Shown here in pieces: positions 1 to 6,224 of a DNA stretch of 8,225 nt. How positions within the stretch are numbered: the stretch's first letter is position 1; every line of letters starts with the position of its first letter. The translations under genes were made by a program, and so were the position numbers. Source of the DNA: an uncultured Lachnospiraceae bacterium (GTDB lineage Bacteria > Bacillota > Clostridia > Lachnospirales > Lachnospiraceae); NCBI GenBank assembly GCA_902796045.1, contig CADBNQ010000068.1, positions 1-8,225 of the forward strand, in the 5' to 3' direction. Below the pieces are notes generated by a model. The model saw nothing but the letters and a program-made list of their open reading frames with translations. It did not search any database and was not told where the DNA came from.

Positions 1-1
1 C

Positions 2-112
2 AGCGACTATCACGGAACAAATAAACTGGTCGAGCTCGGCAATACCCATTTCAGCAGTATTCAGACGATGCCGGACGGCATGAAACGTTTCCTGCAGGAA
101 GTGCAAACATAG
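2..112 (+). CDS. PHP-domain phosphoesterase, C-terminal fragment (5' end outside window)
   Basis: An open frame enters from the left edge and ends at TAG 110-112, leaving 36 C-terminal residues. The fragment begins with SDYHGTNK followed by VELG. In PHP-domain proteins (TrpH/YciV-like and histidinol-phosphatase-like phosphoesterases) the late motif SDxHG supplies metal-ligand Asp and His residues, and it is usually followed by a short stretch with an LG and then the C-terminal helix, as here (MKRFLQEV). The family hydrolyses phosphate esters using a metal cluster in a distorted TIM barrel. The substrate cannot be told from this fragment. The gene converges on the Nudix gene with 35 bp between the stop codons. 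I see no convincing hairpin terminator in that gap. The family call rests on one motif and is therefore moderate. Confidence 0.65.
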   Translation, partial: SDYHGTNKLVELGNTHFSSIQTMPDGMKRFLQEVQT

Positions 113-147
113 CCCGGCATTGGGTGGGGCGGAAACCGGCAGGGTTC

Positions 148-768
148 TCAGTCAAATACGGTCTCCCAGTGCCTGGCATCTTTTGCTTTAAAGCACAGGG
201 CAATCTGCTCCTGTGTATTTTTATCTGCCGTCAGTTCAGGCAATTCATCAAGACCAAAGTAACGACTGTCCACAGTCTCACTGTTGGCATGAAAGCAGCC
301 TCCGACAATCCTGCACAGGACAAATGCCTTAATGACCTTGAAAGGGTGCAATTTCAGATTATTCTTATCCAGATCAAACAAAGCGATCAGGCGATCTGCC
401 TGCACGACCAGTCCTGCCTCTTCCCAGGCTTCCTTCACAGTGTTTTCCATAATCGACTTATCAGGATCGACCCAGCCGCCCGGCATGGACCATGCCCCGC
501 TCTTCTCCTTAACCAGGAGGATCTTGTCCTCCTTAAAGATTGCTGCCCTGGTATCAAGCTTGGGGGTCTGATAGCCCACATCACTGCAGAACATATCCTT
601 TACTTTGTCCTCCGGAATCTCAGTTTTATAGCTGATCATCTCGGCTGCGATCCGGCGGATCCGCTCATACCGTTCCTGATCAAATACCCCCGAACTATAA
701 TACAATCCTGTCTGGGCAATCCCCTGAAGCTCCAACGCCCATTGCAGCCACTTTTCGTTCTGAATCAT
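148..768 (-). CDS. Nudix hydrolase with N-terminal NUDIX_N helical domain (CDP-choline pyrophosphatase/ADP-ribose pyrophosphatase-like)
   Basis: This 206-residue cytoplasmic enzyme should cleave a nucleoside diphosphate linked to another moiety. Residues 1-65 form a helical region (LQWALELQGIAQTGLYYS, then ERYERIRRIAAEM) typical of the NUDIX_N domain, which is found in Gram-positive CDP-choline pyrophosphatases and related ADP-ribose hydrolases. The Nudix fold follows from about residue 70 (DTRAAIFKEDKILLVKE, then WSMPGGWVDPDKS). The Nudix box reads G-x5-K-x7-KEAWEEAGL, so the catalytic Glu residues of the REUxEE core are kept, but the canonical mid-box Glu is Lys and the Arg is Lys. The start is supported by AGGAG seven bases before the ATG. 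The gene lies 47 bp downstream of the large lipoprotein gene on the same strand with no terminator visible between them, so cotranscription is possible. The family is secure; the substrate is not established. Confidence 0.9.
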   Translation of the reverse strand: MIQNEKWLQWALELQGIAQTGLYYSSGVFDQERYERIRRIAAEMISYKTEIPEDKVKDMFCSDVGYQTPKLDTRAAIFKEDKILLVKEKSGAWSMPGGWVDPDKSIMENTVKEAWEEAGLVVQADRLIALFDLDKNNLKLHPFKVIKAFVLCRIVGGCFHANSETVDSRYFGLDELPELTADKNTQEQIALCFKAKDARHWETVFD

Positions 769-815
769 CTGTATCTCCTGCGCTCTGATATGCTGATCGA
801 TATGTTGCTTATTAT

Positions 816-3194
816 TTATTCTACAGGGATTCCACCGTGATTATTCCAATATGCTTCAAATGCATCCCAGTCAGTCTCAAGGCAGGTATCCGCATTGTCC
901 AGATAGACACCGTCGAAACCTTGCTCCAGGATTCTGTCGATGGAGGAGGTCTTATCCCCTGTTACACTGTGCGCGTATTTTCCATTGCCTTGGATGATTA
1001 TATTGCGCCAGTCCTCATGCCACCACTCCACATTGGCTTCCTCAGGATATGCATCACCATAGCCGAATGCCAGCCAGACTGGTAATGGACGCCTGTCATC
1101 ATTCTCCTTTGAGACAGCGGTTGCCTGAAAAGGTATGTAAGTACTGTTTCCAAATCTCTCCAAAACCTTTCCGCACTTCATACTGTAAAAAGACTCCTTA
1201 TTCTGGGGATCGATCCAGATCCAGTCATCCTGACAGTACCATCGGTTCTGCTCTGCTGTTCCTATGGACAGATAGGAGATGACCTGCCGGCGTCCACCAT
1301 CTGGTTTAGTCTTAAGGCTTTCCACCTCTTCTCTTGTCAGAGGAGTCTGATCTTTGGGGCGTGCCCGGTGGTTGTAGAAAGAATCGATTATGATAACATC
1401 ATAGTCTGACTTCCTCAGGGCATCAAGCCAGGCTTCTCTTCCGTCTTTCTCGTCCAGGCCTTCTGCCCGCCACCACCAGTCCCACTGGTTCCCGTATTCC
1501 TTAACTGCTTCTGCGATCGTCTCATCTTCCGGATCCTCCCCGACAGGTTTATAGGGGCCGTTTTTTTGGGGAACCAGAAGTCCGCAGGCGTAGGATTCCG
1601 TAATCCTGGTGCGGTCACCATCGCCTTTTTCAAATTCTTTCTCCTCTTTATCCCAGTCCTGCCAGTTATCATAGGGGCGGCTGTTGATGTTGTAAAGATA
1701 GTTTCCGGCATCCTCCAGCTTCATAACGCTGCGGCTCCCATCCATACGGTCTTCAATCCCAAGTACTTTTGGATCTTCGACCCAGAAATAGTCGCTATTG
1801 TCCGCCCAGCGTTTACCTGCCAGCAGTTCACCGGCCAGTTCGCCTCCCAGTTTCGGGAAAGGAATGATCCCCCATGCCCTGGCACGGGCCAGATAATTCT
1901 TCAGATCTTTTTTGCTCCTGACTGCTGTCGTATCGGTTACGAATTTCCCTCTTTTTGCCTGATCGACATACATTCTCTGAAACAGGTCGGGCCGGAGAGA
2001 ATCTCCCGTCCCGACGATGCCCTCAACGCCATATCCGTCAACAAGATCCTTGATGGAATCCTGTTCCCCTTTTTCCATCCTCCCGTCATTATAAGCCAGA
2101 AAAACCGCATTCTGGGCGATGACTTTGAAATCAGGATTACGGGTTTTGGCATGAAGAGACAATTCCATAATAAAGGCCTGCATCTTGTGGATACGGCCGA
2201 CCTCCCCTGAGGCATCGGAATATAGCAGCTGGATCTCTTTATTCAGAGCCTTCACATAATCCTCATCCAGAAGCGGGTTCTTTTTTACCGCCTCATCAGG
2301 CTCTGCCGTCTTGATAAATTCCATCCAGCCATCACCTGTTTTCAGATTAAGCGTCTCTCCCTCTATCTTGTATTCATAAGAATCTTCTGTGTTATCCACT
2401 GTGATCTGCCAGCTTCCCCAAAGGACAGGGCTTTTCTCCTTCATGCCTTTTAAGGTGAGAAAGCCTGTATGATCATCCTTTAATACAATAGTATCCTTCT
2501 CCTTTCCATCCTCATGGGTGTAGGTACCCGGCACATAGGAGAATTCTTCCTGTGGCTCATAATGATAGAAGGATAAGCTGTCAAGGATGCCCCATAAGGT
2601 ATCGTCCATCTTTCCTTCCAGGATGTTTTCATCGGTAAAACCCTCGACCATTTCCTTCAGGATCACTCCGCCATTATATTCGGCAGACTGATATTGAACC
2701 GTTACATCCCTCTCATCATCAGAGTATTCGGCCGTGGCCAGATATGCCCACTTATCTTCATAGATAAATCCTTCTTCCCGGACAATCTCTTCCGGATCCA
2801 GGTCCCATCGATCTGACAGTCTCTCCAGTTCTTCCGAAAGAACCTCCTGCGGCTGTCTGTCAGTGACAGTGCGGATCCTCACATAATTCTTCCCGACCGC
2901 CTCACCGGTATACAGGAACTGCACATCATCCTTATTTTTTTCTTCCACCTTGATCTTCTCTGGTTCATAACGAACAGACCAGCCATTCCCGCTCTCATAG
3001 ATTCCTTCAGCAAGGACACTTCCGGCATCCTCTTTCTTTGATGATTTCCCCTGACTTCCGATACCTGCCGGTGCCGTACATCCGGTGACCAGGCAGAGCA
3101 GCAGGGCTGCGCACAGAATCCTCCTCCTTTTCACGGATAAAAGGTCAGCAGTGATCATAGGAATAATACTCTTATATAATCTCAACATTTTCAT
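816..3194 (-). CDS. Large lipoprotein with GH114 / MJ1477-TM1410-like glycosidase domain, apparently circularly permuted
   Basis: Residue numbers count from the first in-frame ATG (3207-3209), giving 797 residues; I prefer Met6 (3194) or Met8 (3188), because GAGAGGAAGAGG lies just before them and nothing like a ribosome site precedes Met1. A basic stretch and hydrophobic segment (27-43) end in lipobox LVTG-Cys44, so the mature protein should be a membrane-anchored extracellular lipoprotein. Residues 65-215 are an acidic alpha/beta region I do not recognise. Residues 225-303 look like a small beta-rich domain (PGTY, DHTGFLTL, WGSWQIT, LNLKTGDGWMEFIK). Residues 340-797 match the putative polygalactosaminidase family GH114/TM1410: RNPDFKVIAQN (357-367), GYGVEG (392-397), ARAWGIIPF (443-451), then NYLYNI (503-508), SDYDVIIIDS (601-610), VISYLSIGTAEQNRWY (643-658) and QGFDGVYLDNADT (763-775). 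Normally the last four motifs come first. A likely role is hydrolysis of a galactosamine-containing or other surface polysaccharide; this is inferred from the family. Confidence 0.85.
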   Translation of the reverse strand: MKMLRLYKSIIPMITADLLSVKRRRILCAALLLCLVTGCTAPAGIGSQGKSSKKEDAGSVLAEGIYESGNGWSVRYEPEKIKVEEKNKDDVQFLYTGEAVGKNYVRIRTVTDRQPQEVLSEELERLSDRWDLDPEEIVREEGFIYEDKWAYLATAEYSDDERDVTVQYQSAEYNGGVILKEMVEGFTDENILEGKMDDTLWGILDSLSFYHYEPQEEFSYVPGTYTHEDGKEKDTIVLKDDHTGFLTLKGMKEKSPVLWGSWQITVDNTEDSYEYKIEGETLNLKTGDGWMEFIKTAEPDEAVKKNPLLDEDYVKALNKEIQLLYSDASGEVGRIHKMQAFIMELSLHAKTRNPDFKVIAQNAVFLAYNDGRMEKGEQDSIKDLVDGYGVEGIVGTGDSLRPDLFQRMYVDQAKRGKFVTDTTAVRSKKDLKNYLARARAWGIIPFPKLGGELAGELLAGKRWADNSDYFWVEDPKVLGIEDRMDGSRSVMKLEDAGNYLYNINSRPYDNWQDWDKEEKEFEKGDGDRTRITESYACGLLVPQKNGPYKPVGEDPEDETIAEAVKEYGNQWDWWWRAEGLDEKDGREAWLDALRKSDYDVIIIDSFYNHRARPKDQTPLTREEVESLKTKPDGGRRQVISYLSIGTAEQNRWYCQDDWIWIDPQNKESFYSMKCGKVLERFGNSTYIPFQATAVSKENDDRRPLPVWLAFGYGDAYPEEANVEWWHEDWRNIIIQGNGKYAHSVTGDKTSSIDRILEQGFDGVYLDNADTCLETDWDAFEAYWNNHGGIPVE

Positions 3195-3206
3195 CCTCTT
3201 CCTCTC
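3195..3206 (-). promoter_or_regulatory. Ribosome binding site deciding the start of the large lipoprotein
   Basis: Read on the minus strand the bases are GAGAGGAAGAGG, immediately before ATG AAA ATG. GAGAGG stands 6 bases from the ATG at 3194, and the second GAGG stands 6 bases from the ATG at 3188. The outer ATG at 3209 lies upstream of this site and would have only about a 7-base leader after the predicted transcription start, so it is unlikely to be used. Confidence 0.6.
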
Positions 3207-3223
3207 CATGAGTATAATATTTA

Positions 3224-3252
3224 ATTATATACTATCGTTACTGCTGGCACAA
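3224..3252 (-). promoter_or_regulatory. Predicted sigma-A promoter of the large lipoprotein (and possibly the Nudix gene)
   Basis: On the minus strand there is a perfect -10 box TATAAT (3229-3224) with TTGTGC (3252-3247) exactly 17 bases upstream as a weak -35, matching 3 of 6 consensus positions. Transcription would begin near 3217, leaving a leader of roughly 23-29 bases to the ATG at 3194 or 3188. The surrounding sequence is very AT-rich. Confidence 0.55.
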
Positions 3253-3284
3253 GCTGATTTTGATGTTGACGGTACCCGGCTTCA

Positions 3285-3306
3285 TGTGACATATCTGTGA
3301 CAATAT
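3285..3306 (+). repeat. Tandem 11-bp direct repeats, possible response-regulator operator
   Basis: TGTGACATATC (3285-3295) is followed directly by TGTGACAATAT (3296-3306). The first seven bases of the two copies are identical and the period is exactly 11 bp, one helical turn. OmpR/PhoB-family response regulators typically bind as head-to-tail dimers to 11-bp direct repeats placed over a poor -35 region. The core of the second copy (TGTGACA) ends 10 bases before a TATAAT at 3313. That spacing is like a pho box, but the bases are not an exact match to the published PhoB or PhoP consensus. The regulator is not identifiable here. Confidence 0.45.
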
Positions 3307-3318
3307 TCTTGCTATAAT
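3290..3318 (+). promoter_or_regulatory. Predicted promoter of the small lipoprotein, lacking a good -35
   Basis: A perfect -10 TATAAT is at 3313-3318. The hexamer 17 bases upstream (3290-3295) is CATATC, which is not a -35. The better matches, GTGACA at 3286 and 3297, are spaced 21 and 10 bases from the -10, both wrong for sigma-A. This suggests dependence on an activator bound at the overlapping direct repeats. The transcript would have a leader of about 60 bases. Confidence 0.5.
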
Positions 3319-3385
3319 CATCTCAACAAAGAAAAAACCAGGGTACTAATATCAAATAGGAATGCAATAACAAGGAGGTAGAAAT

Positions 3386-4030
3386 ATGAGAACAAAGAAA
3401 GCTTTATTAGGCATTATGATGACAATCGCAGTAACAGCTGCCGCAGTTGGCTGCGGGACAGCTCCCGCTCCGGCTCAGAGTGAAAAAACGACTGCAGCCG
3501 GAACAGAAACCGCATCCCAGGATGCCATGACAGCTTCACAGGAGGCAGGCAGCGACTGGTACCAGGCTTATCTCACTGATCCGGGCACGAAAGAAAAATA
3601 CTCCCATTATAAGCTTGTAGATATCGATAATGACGGGGTACCGGAGCTTTTCCTTTCTACAAGAGACGAATCCTTCATCACCAGCGATGATGAAGCATGC
3701 CTGATTGTATTAAAGGATGGGAAACCGGAGGCTGTATCAACAATCGGCAGGCAGGCAGGGGACATCTATTACGTGAACCAGTCAGCCGGGACCCTGACCC
3801 ACTTCAGCCGGCTTTCCGGAGAGGAACATATCGAGGTCTTCAAACTGGAAAACGGAGCCCTCACATTAGAAGGCACAGCAGATTATTACGCACAGAACCA
3901 TGGCAAGAACGAAAGCAATGAACCTCTTTATCTCCTGAATGACAAAGAAGTCACCGAGGAAGAGTACAATGCCTACTATGAACCCAACACACAGGAAAGC
4001 AACGCCGTCACCTATGACGCCATCCAGTAA
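3386..4030 (+). CDS. Small secreted lipoprotein with a DxDxDG calcium-binding-like motif, function unknown
   Basis: The protein has 214 residues. The N-terminus has a basic stretch (RTKK), a hydrophobic core, and lipobox AVG-Cys23, followed by a low-complexity Ala/Thr/Ser/Gln/Pro linker (about 24-55), so it should be lipid-anchored on the outer face of the membrane. The folded part begins near DWYQAYLTDP (57-66) and contains KLVDIDNDGVPELFL (76-90), whose D79, D81, D83 and E87 resemble the EF-hand/FG-GAP calcium loop seen in many small Lachnospiraceae lipoproteins. The C-terminal part is rich in Asn, Glu and Tyr, with EVTEEEYNAYY (188-198). No catalytic motif is visible. The start is firm: AAGGAGG (3372-3378) sits 7 bases before ATG. 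The gene is transcribed divergently from the large lipoprotein and ends before a strong terminator, so it is probably a single-gene unit. Confidence 0.85.
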   Translation: MRTKKALLGIMMTIAVTAAAVGCGTAPAPAQSEKTTAAGTETASQDAMTASQEAGSDWYQAYLTDPGTKEKYSHYKLVDIDNDGVPELFLSTRDESFITSDDEACLIVLKDGKPEAVSTIGRQAGDIYYVNQSAGTLTHFSRLSGEEHIEVFKLENGALTLEGTADYYAQNHGKNESNEPLYLLNDKEVTEEEYNAYYEPNTQESNAVTYDAIQ

Positions 4031-4087
4031 ATCCTGAGCAGGGCTTTCCGGCGCAGGCAGCAGCCTCATAACTGAATCATCAAATCG

Positions 4088-4112
4088 GCACCGCCTCGGC
4101 GGTGCTTTCTTT
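4088..4112 (+). terminator. Rho-independent terminator of the small lipoprotein gene
   Basis: GCACCGCC (4088-4095) and GGCGGTGC (4098-4105) are perfect reverse complements, giving a GC-rich stem of 7-8 bp with a very tight loop, followed by TTTCTTT. It lies 58 bases after the lipoprotein stop and separates that gene from the downstream cluster. Confidence 0.9.
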
Positions 4113-4170
4113 ATGCAGCCCCGGCAGCGTTTTTTTTAATTTCATGTTTTCCTTATAAGGGTTTTTCATG

Positions 4171-4176
4171 TATAAT
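4171..4176 (+). promoter_or_regulatory. Predicted -10 box for the sulfotransferase/cysQ/STAS-kinase/HD cluster
   Basis: TATAAT is preceded directly by TG. The region 17 bases upstream (about 4148-4153, TTTCCT) is a poor -35. Transcription would start near 4183, giving a leader of about 36 bases that contains the ribosome site at 4207-4212. It is the only good -10 between the terminator and the sulfotransferase with room for a leader; a second TATAAT at 4200-4205 overlaps the ribosome-site region and lacks a spaced -35. Confidence 0.5.
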
Positions 4177-4206
4177 AGGGTTACACTGCGAAAACCTCGT
4201 ATAATA

Positions 4207-4212
4207 AAGGAG
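4207..4212 (+). promoter_or_regulatory. Ribosome binding site deciding the sulfotransferase start
   Basis: AAGGAG lies 6 bases before ATG 4219-4221. The frame is open back to another ATG at 4168, but that codon lies upstream of the predicted transcription start and has no ribosome site. Confidence 0.8.
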
Positions 4213-4218
4213 TCTACC

Positions 4219-5385
4219 ATGAACAGACTATACTTGCATCTTGGCACACCCAAGACGGGAACAACTGCTATTCAGTTTTTTATGCATAATAACAAAGATC
4301 TGCTCCTCAAACTGGGGTATGACTATCCGGACACCGTGGCAGATTTCCCGGACGACATGGGTTATTCAAAGGACCAAAATAACGAGTCGGCTTATGCCAA
4401 CGGTAATTTTATTCTTGATGCCCTGGCGCTGACGGCTTACCGTCAGGGACCGGAGGCTTTTGAGAGCTTCCTTCAATATGTCTTTCCGGATATTGCTGAG
4501 CTCTACAGGAAAGTGATCAAAGACAATACAACGGACTTTGATATTTTCATACAGTACCTCAAAGACAAATTGGAGAAGAACAACGTGATTATCTCTTCTG
4601 AAAATCTCTGGCCCTTTCACTATGATTTCCTGAAACAATTCATACAGGAATTGGGGGACCGGCTGGAGCTGATCGTCTATTTAAGAAGACAGGATCAGTA
4701 TGTGGAATCCATGTGGAACGAAGTCATCAAGCTCAGTATATCTACGGATACCGTTGAAGAGTATTATGATTTCCTGCTTTTCGAAGAACATGATAATCAT
4801 GGTCTCCGCTATATGAGACGTCTTAAAAAGCTGTGCCAGATCGTCGGCAAAGAGCACCTGCACATCAGGCTCTATGAGAGCAATGCCCTGAAGCGGAGCG
4901 GAGGCATCCATCAGGACTTTTTACGAGCTGTGGGAATCAATCCCTCAGAGAATGAATGGACCATGCTGCAGAGGGATGTAAATGAGCGGATCAGCGGGCC
5001 TGCCATCAATATCAAGCGGGTATTCAACGAATATCTGCAGCAGAGAATTGCAAGCGGAGTGGACACTCCTGACCAGACCCAGGATCACATCAACAAATAC
5101 AATGGCATCTTCTACCGGCTAAGTTCCGCCTATACCAGAAAACAGCCTGAAAAGGATTCCTATTTTTCAAGCAGCGAGAGGATACGTATGGAGAAGCTGT
5201 TCGCCAGGGACAACGCCTATATCGCAGAGAAGCTGTTAGGAAGGGCTCCGGGCGTCCCCCTGTTTGAAGATAACGACTGGACTGTCGGGCAGAATGTCAA
5301 ACCGCTTTCCGCAAATGAAGAGACTCTGCTCCGCATGTTCTTTGAAGTCTGTTATAATGAAGATATCTGGAAACAAAAGTCATAG
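4219..5385 (+). CDS. PAPS-dependent sulfotransferase-family protein
   Basis: The protein has 388 residues from the ATG that follows AAGGAG. It belongs to the P-loop sulfotransferase superfamily, which transfers a sulfuryl group from PAPS to an acceptor and releases PAP. The N-terminus has the 5'-phosphosulfate loop LHLGTPKTGTTAIQ (6-19, with K12, T13, G14, T15, T16). A conserved strand follows at VIISSEN (123-129). The 3'-phosphate-binding strand and helix are at LIVYLRRQDQYVESMW (151-166, with R156/R157 and S164). There is no signal peptide or membrane span, so the enzyme should be cytosolic. Similar proteins occur in bacterial surface-polysaccharide clusters, where they sulfate sugars or lipids, but no glycan genes are present here and the acceptor is unknown. 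The next gene, 38 bp downstream, encodes a CysQ-type PAP phosphatase that would remove the by-product, which supports a genuine PAPS-using activity. Confidence 0.8.
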   Translation: MNRLYLHLGTPKTGTTAIQFFMHNNKDLLLKLGYDYPDTVADFPDDMGYSKDQNNESAYANGNFILDALALTAYRQGPEAFESFLQYVFPDIAELYRKVIKDNTTDFDIFIQYLKDKLEKNNVIISSENLWPFHYDFLKQFIQELGDRLELIVYLRRQDQYVESMWNEVIKLSISTDTVEEYYDFLLFEEHDNHGLRYMRRLKKLCQIVGKEHLHIRLYESNALKRSGGIHQDFLRAVGINPSENEWTMLQRDVNERISGPAINIKRVFNEYLQQRIASGVDTPDQTQDHINKYNGIFYRLSSAYTRKQPEKDSYFSSSERIRMEKLFARDNAYIAEKLLGRAPGVPLFEDNDWTVGQNVKPLSANEETLLRMFFEVCYNEDIWKQKS

Positions 5386-5423
5386 CAATCGTCAATCGAC
5401 TGATCTTAAGAGGTATAAACAGA

Positions 5424-6206
5424 ATGTGGAATAAAGAACTGAATTATGCAAAGGACCTGGCTGTCAGGGCAGGGGCTGAGATCATGGCGATCTATGAAAA
5501 AGACTTTTCAGATACTATTGAATATAAAGGCGACCAGTCTCCTCTGACACAGGCTGATAAAGCCTCCAATGCGCTGATTGTCAGGGCGCTGAGAGAAGCA
5601 TTTCCTACTTACGCGATATTGTCTGAGGAAGAAAAGGATAACAAAGAAAGACTTAAGAATCCTCTTTGCTTTCTTGTGGATCCGCTGGATGGCACAAAAG
5701 AGTTTATCAAAAGAAACGGTCAGTTTACCGTAAACATCGCGCTGGCTGACCACCACAGAGTCGTGATGGGTGTAATCTATGTGCCGGTCACGGGGGACCT
5801 TTACTATGCATCGGAGGGTGACGGGGCTTTCCTGCAAAGAGCGGACGGCAGACTCGAAAGGCTGCACGTATCTGATACCACAGATCCCGGGCATCTCAGA
5901 GCCGTTGTCAGCATCTCTCATCCCTGTTCGGAGATGGAGGAGATGATAGAGAAACATCAGATACAGCACCTGGTAAGGATGGGCAGTTCTCTGAAAGGCT
6001 GTCTTGTAGCAAAAGGGGATGCCGATATCTATTTCCGCCATAACCCGACAATGGAATGGGATACAGCTGCCATGCAGTGCATTGTAGAGGAAGCTGGCGG
6101 CATCTTCAGACAGATGGATGACAGTCAGATGACCTATAACCGTGATGACTCTTTAAACGCAAAAGGATTCTATGCAATCAATGTCCCGGCAAACCGTCTA
6201 TATTAA
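5424..6206 (+). CDS. cysQ: 3'(2'),5'-bisphosphate nucleotidase (PAP phosphatase), CysQ type
   Basis: The protein has 260 residues, the usual CysQ length, and belongs to the metal-dependent, lithium-sensitive inositol-monophosphatase superfamily. It converts PAP (3'-phosphoadenosine 5'-phosphate) to AMP and phosphate in the cytosol. All signature elements are present: DQSPLTQADKAS (37-48), SEEE (67-70), DPLDGTKEFIKRNGQFTVN (86-104) with metal ligands D86 and D89, GSSLKGCLVAKGDADIYFR (187-205), and EWDTAA (211-216) with the third metal Asp D213. KEFIKRNGQFTVN is typical of CysQ rather than of plain inositol monophosphatase. The ribosome site AAGAGG (5408-5413) is 10 bases from ATG, slightly long. 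The gene directly follows a sulfotransferase, the enzyme class that produces PAP. Relief of PAP inhibition is therefore the likely role, although general PAP clearance is also possible. Confidence 0.93.
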   Translation: MWNKELNYAKDLAVRAGAEIMAIYEKDFSDTIEYKGDQSPLTQADKASNALIVRALREAFPTYAILSEEEKDNKERLKNPLCFLVDPLDGTKEFIKRNGQFTVNIALADHHRVVMGVIYVPVTGDLYYASEGDGAFLQRADGRLERLHVSDTTDPGHLRAVVSISHPCSEMEEMIEKHQIQHLVRMGSSLKGCLVAKGDADIYFRHNPTMEWDTAAMQCIVEEAGGIFRQMDDSQMTYNRDDSLNAKGFYAINVPANRLY

Positions 6207-6211
6207 ATCAT

Positions 6212-6215
6212 GAGG
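6212..6215 (+). promoter_or_regulatory. Ribosome binding site favouring the inner start of the STAS-kinase gene
   Basis: GAGG stands 9 bases before ATG 6225. The outer ATG at 6210, 3 bases after the cysQ stop, has no ribosome site of its own and could only be reached by translational coupling. Starting at 6225 places Met directly at the usual beginning of a STAS domain. Confidence 0.5.
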
Positions 6216-6224
6216 AAACTGACT

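Noticed and set aside
100..160. A bidirectional terminator between the convergent PHP and Nudix genes
   Set aside because: The GC-rich gap contains no inverted repeat with a usable stem and no T-tract on either strand.
124..840. A 238-codon plus-strand frame over the Nudix gene
   Set aside because: It is antisense to a recognisable Nudix hydrolase with a good ribosome site. Its own translation is rich in Cys, Ile and Leu with no family resemblance and no ribosome site.
1566..2210. A 214-codon plus-strand frame inside the large lipoprotein
   Set aside because: It is the antisense shadow of the conserved TM1410-like region and shows no plausible domain or start signal.
3281..3306. A CRP/FNR-type palindromic site suggested by TGTGA
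   Set aside because: The second half is again TGTGACA in the same orientation, not TCACA, so the element is a direct repeat and not a palindrome.
4118..4138. A second terminator at the eight-T run (4130-4137)
   Set aside because: The bases before the T run (GCAGCCCCGGCAGCG) do not form a self-complementary stem. The good hairpin is at 4088-4105.
5508..6041. A 177-codon minus-strand frame inside cysQ
   Set aside because: It is antisense to well-conserved CysQ motifs, with no ribosome site or recognisable product.
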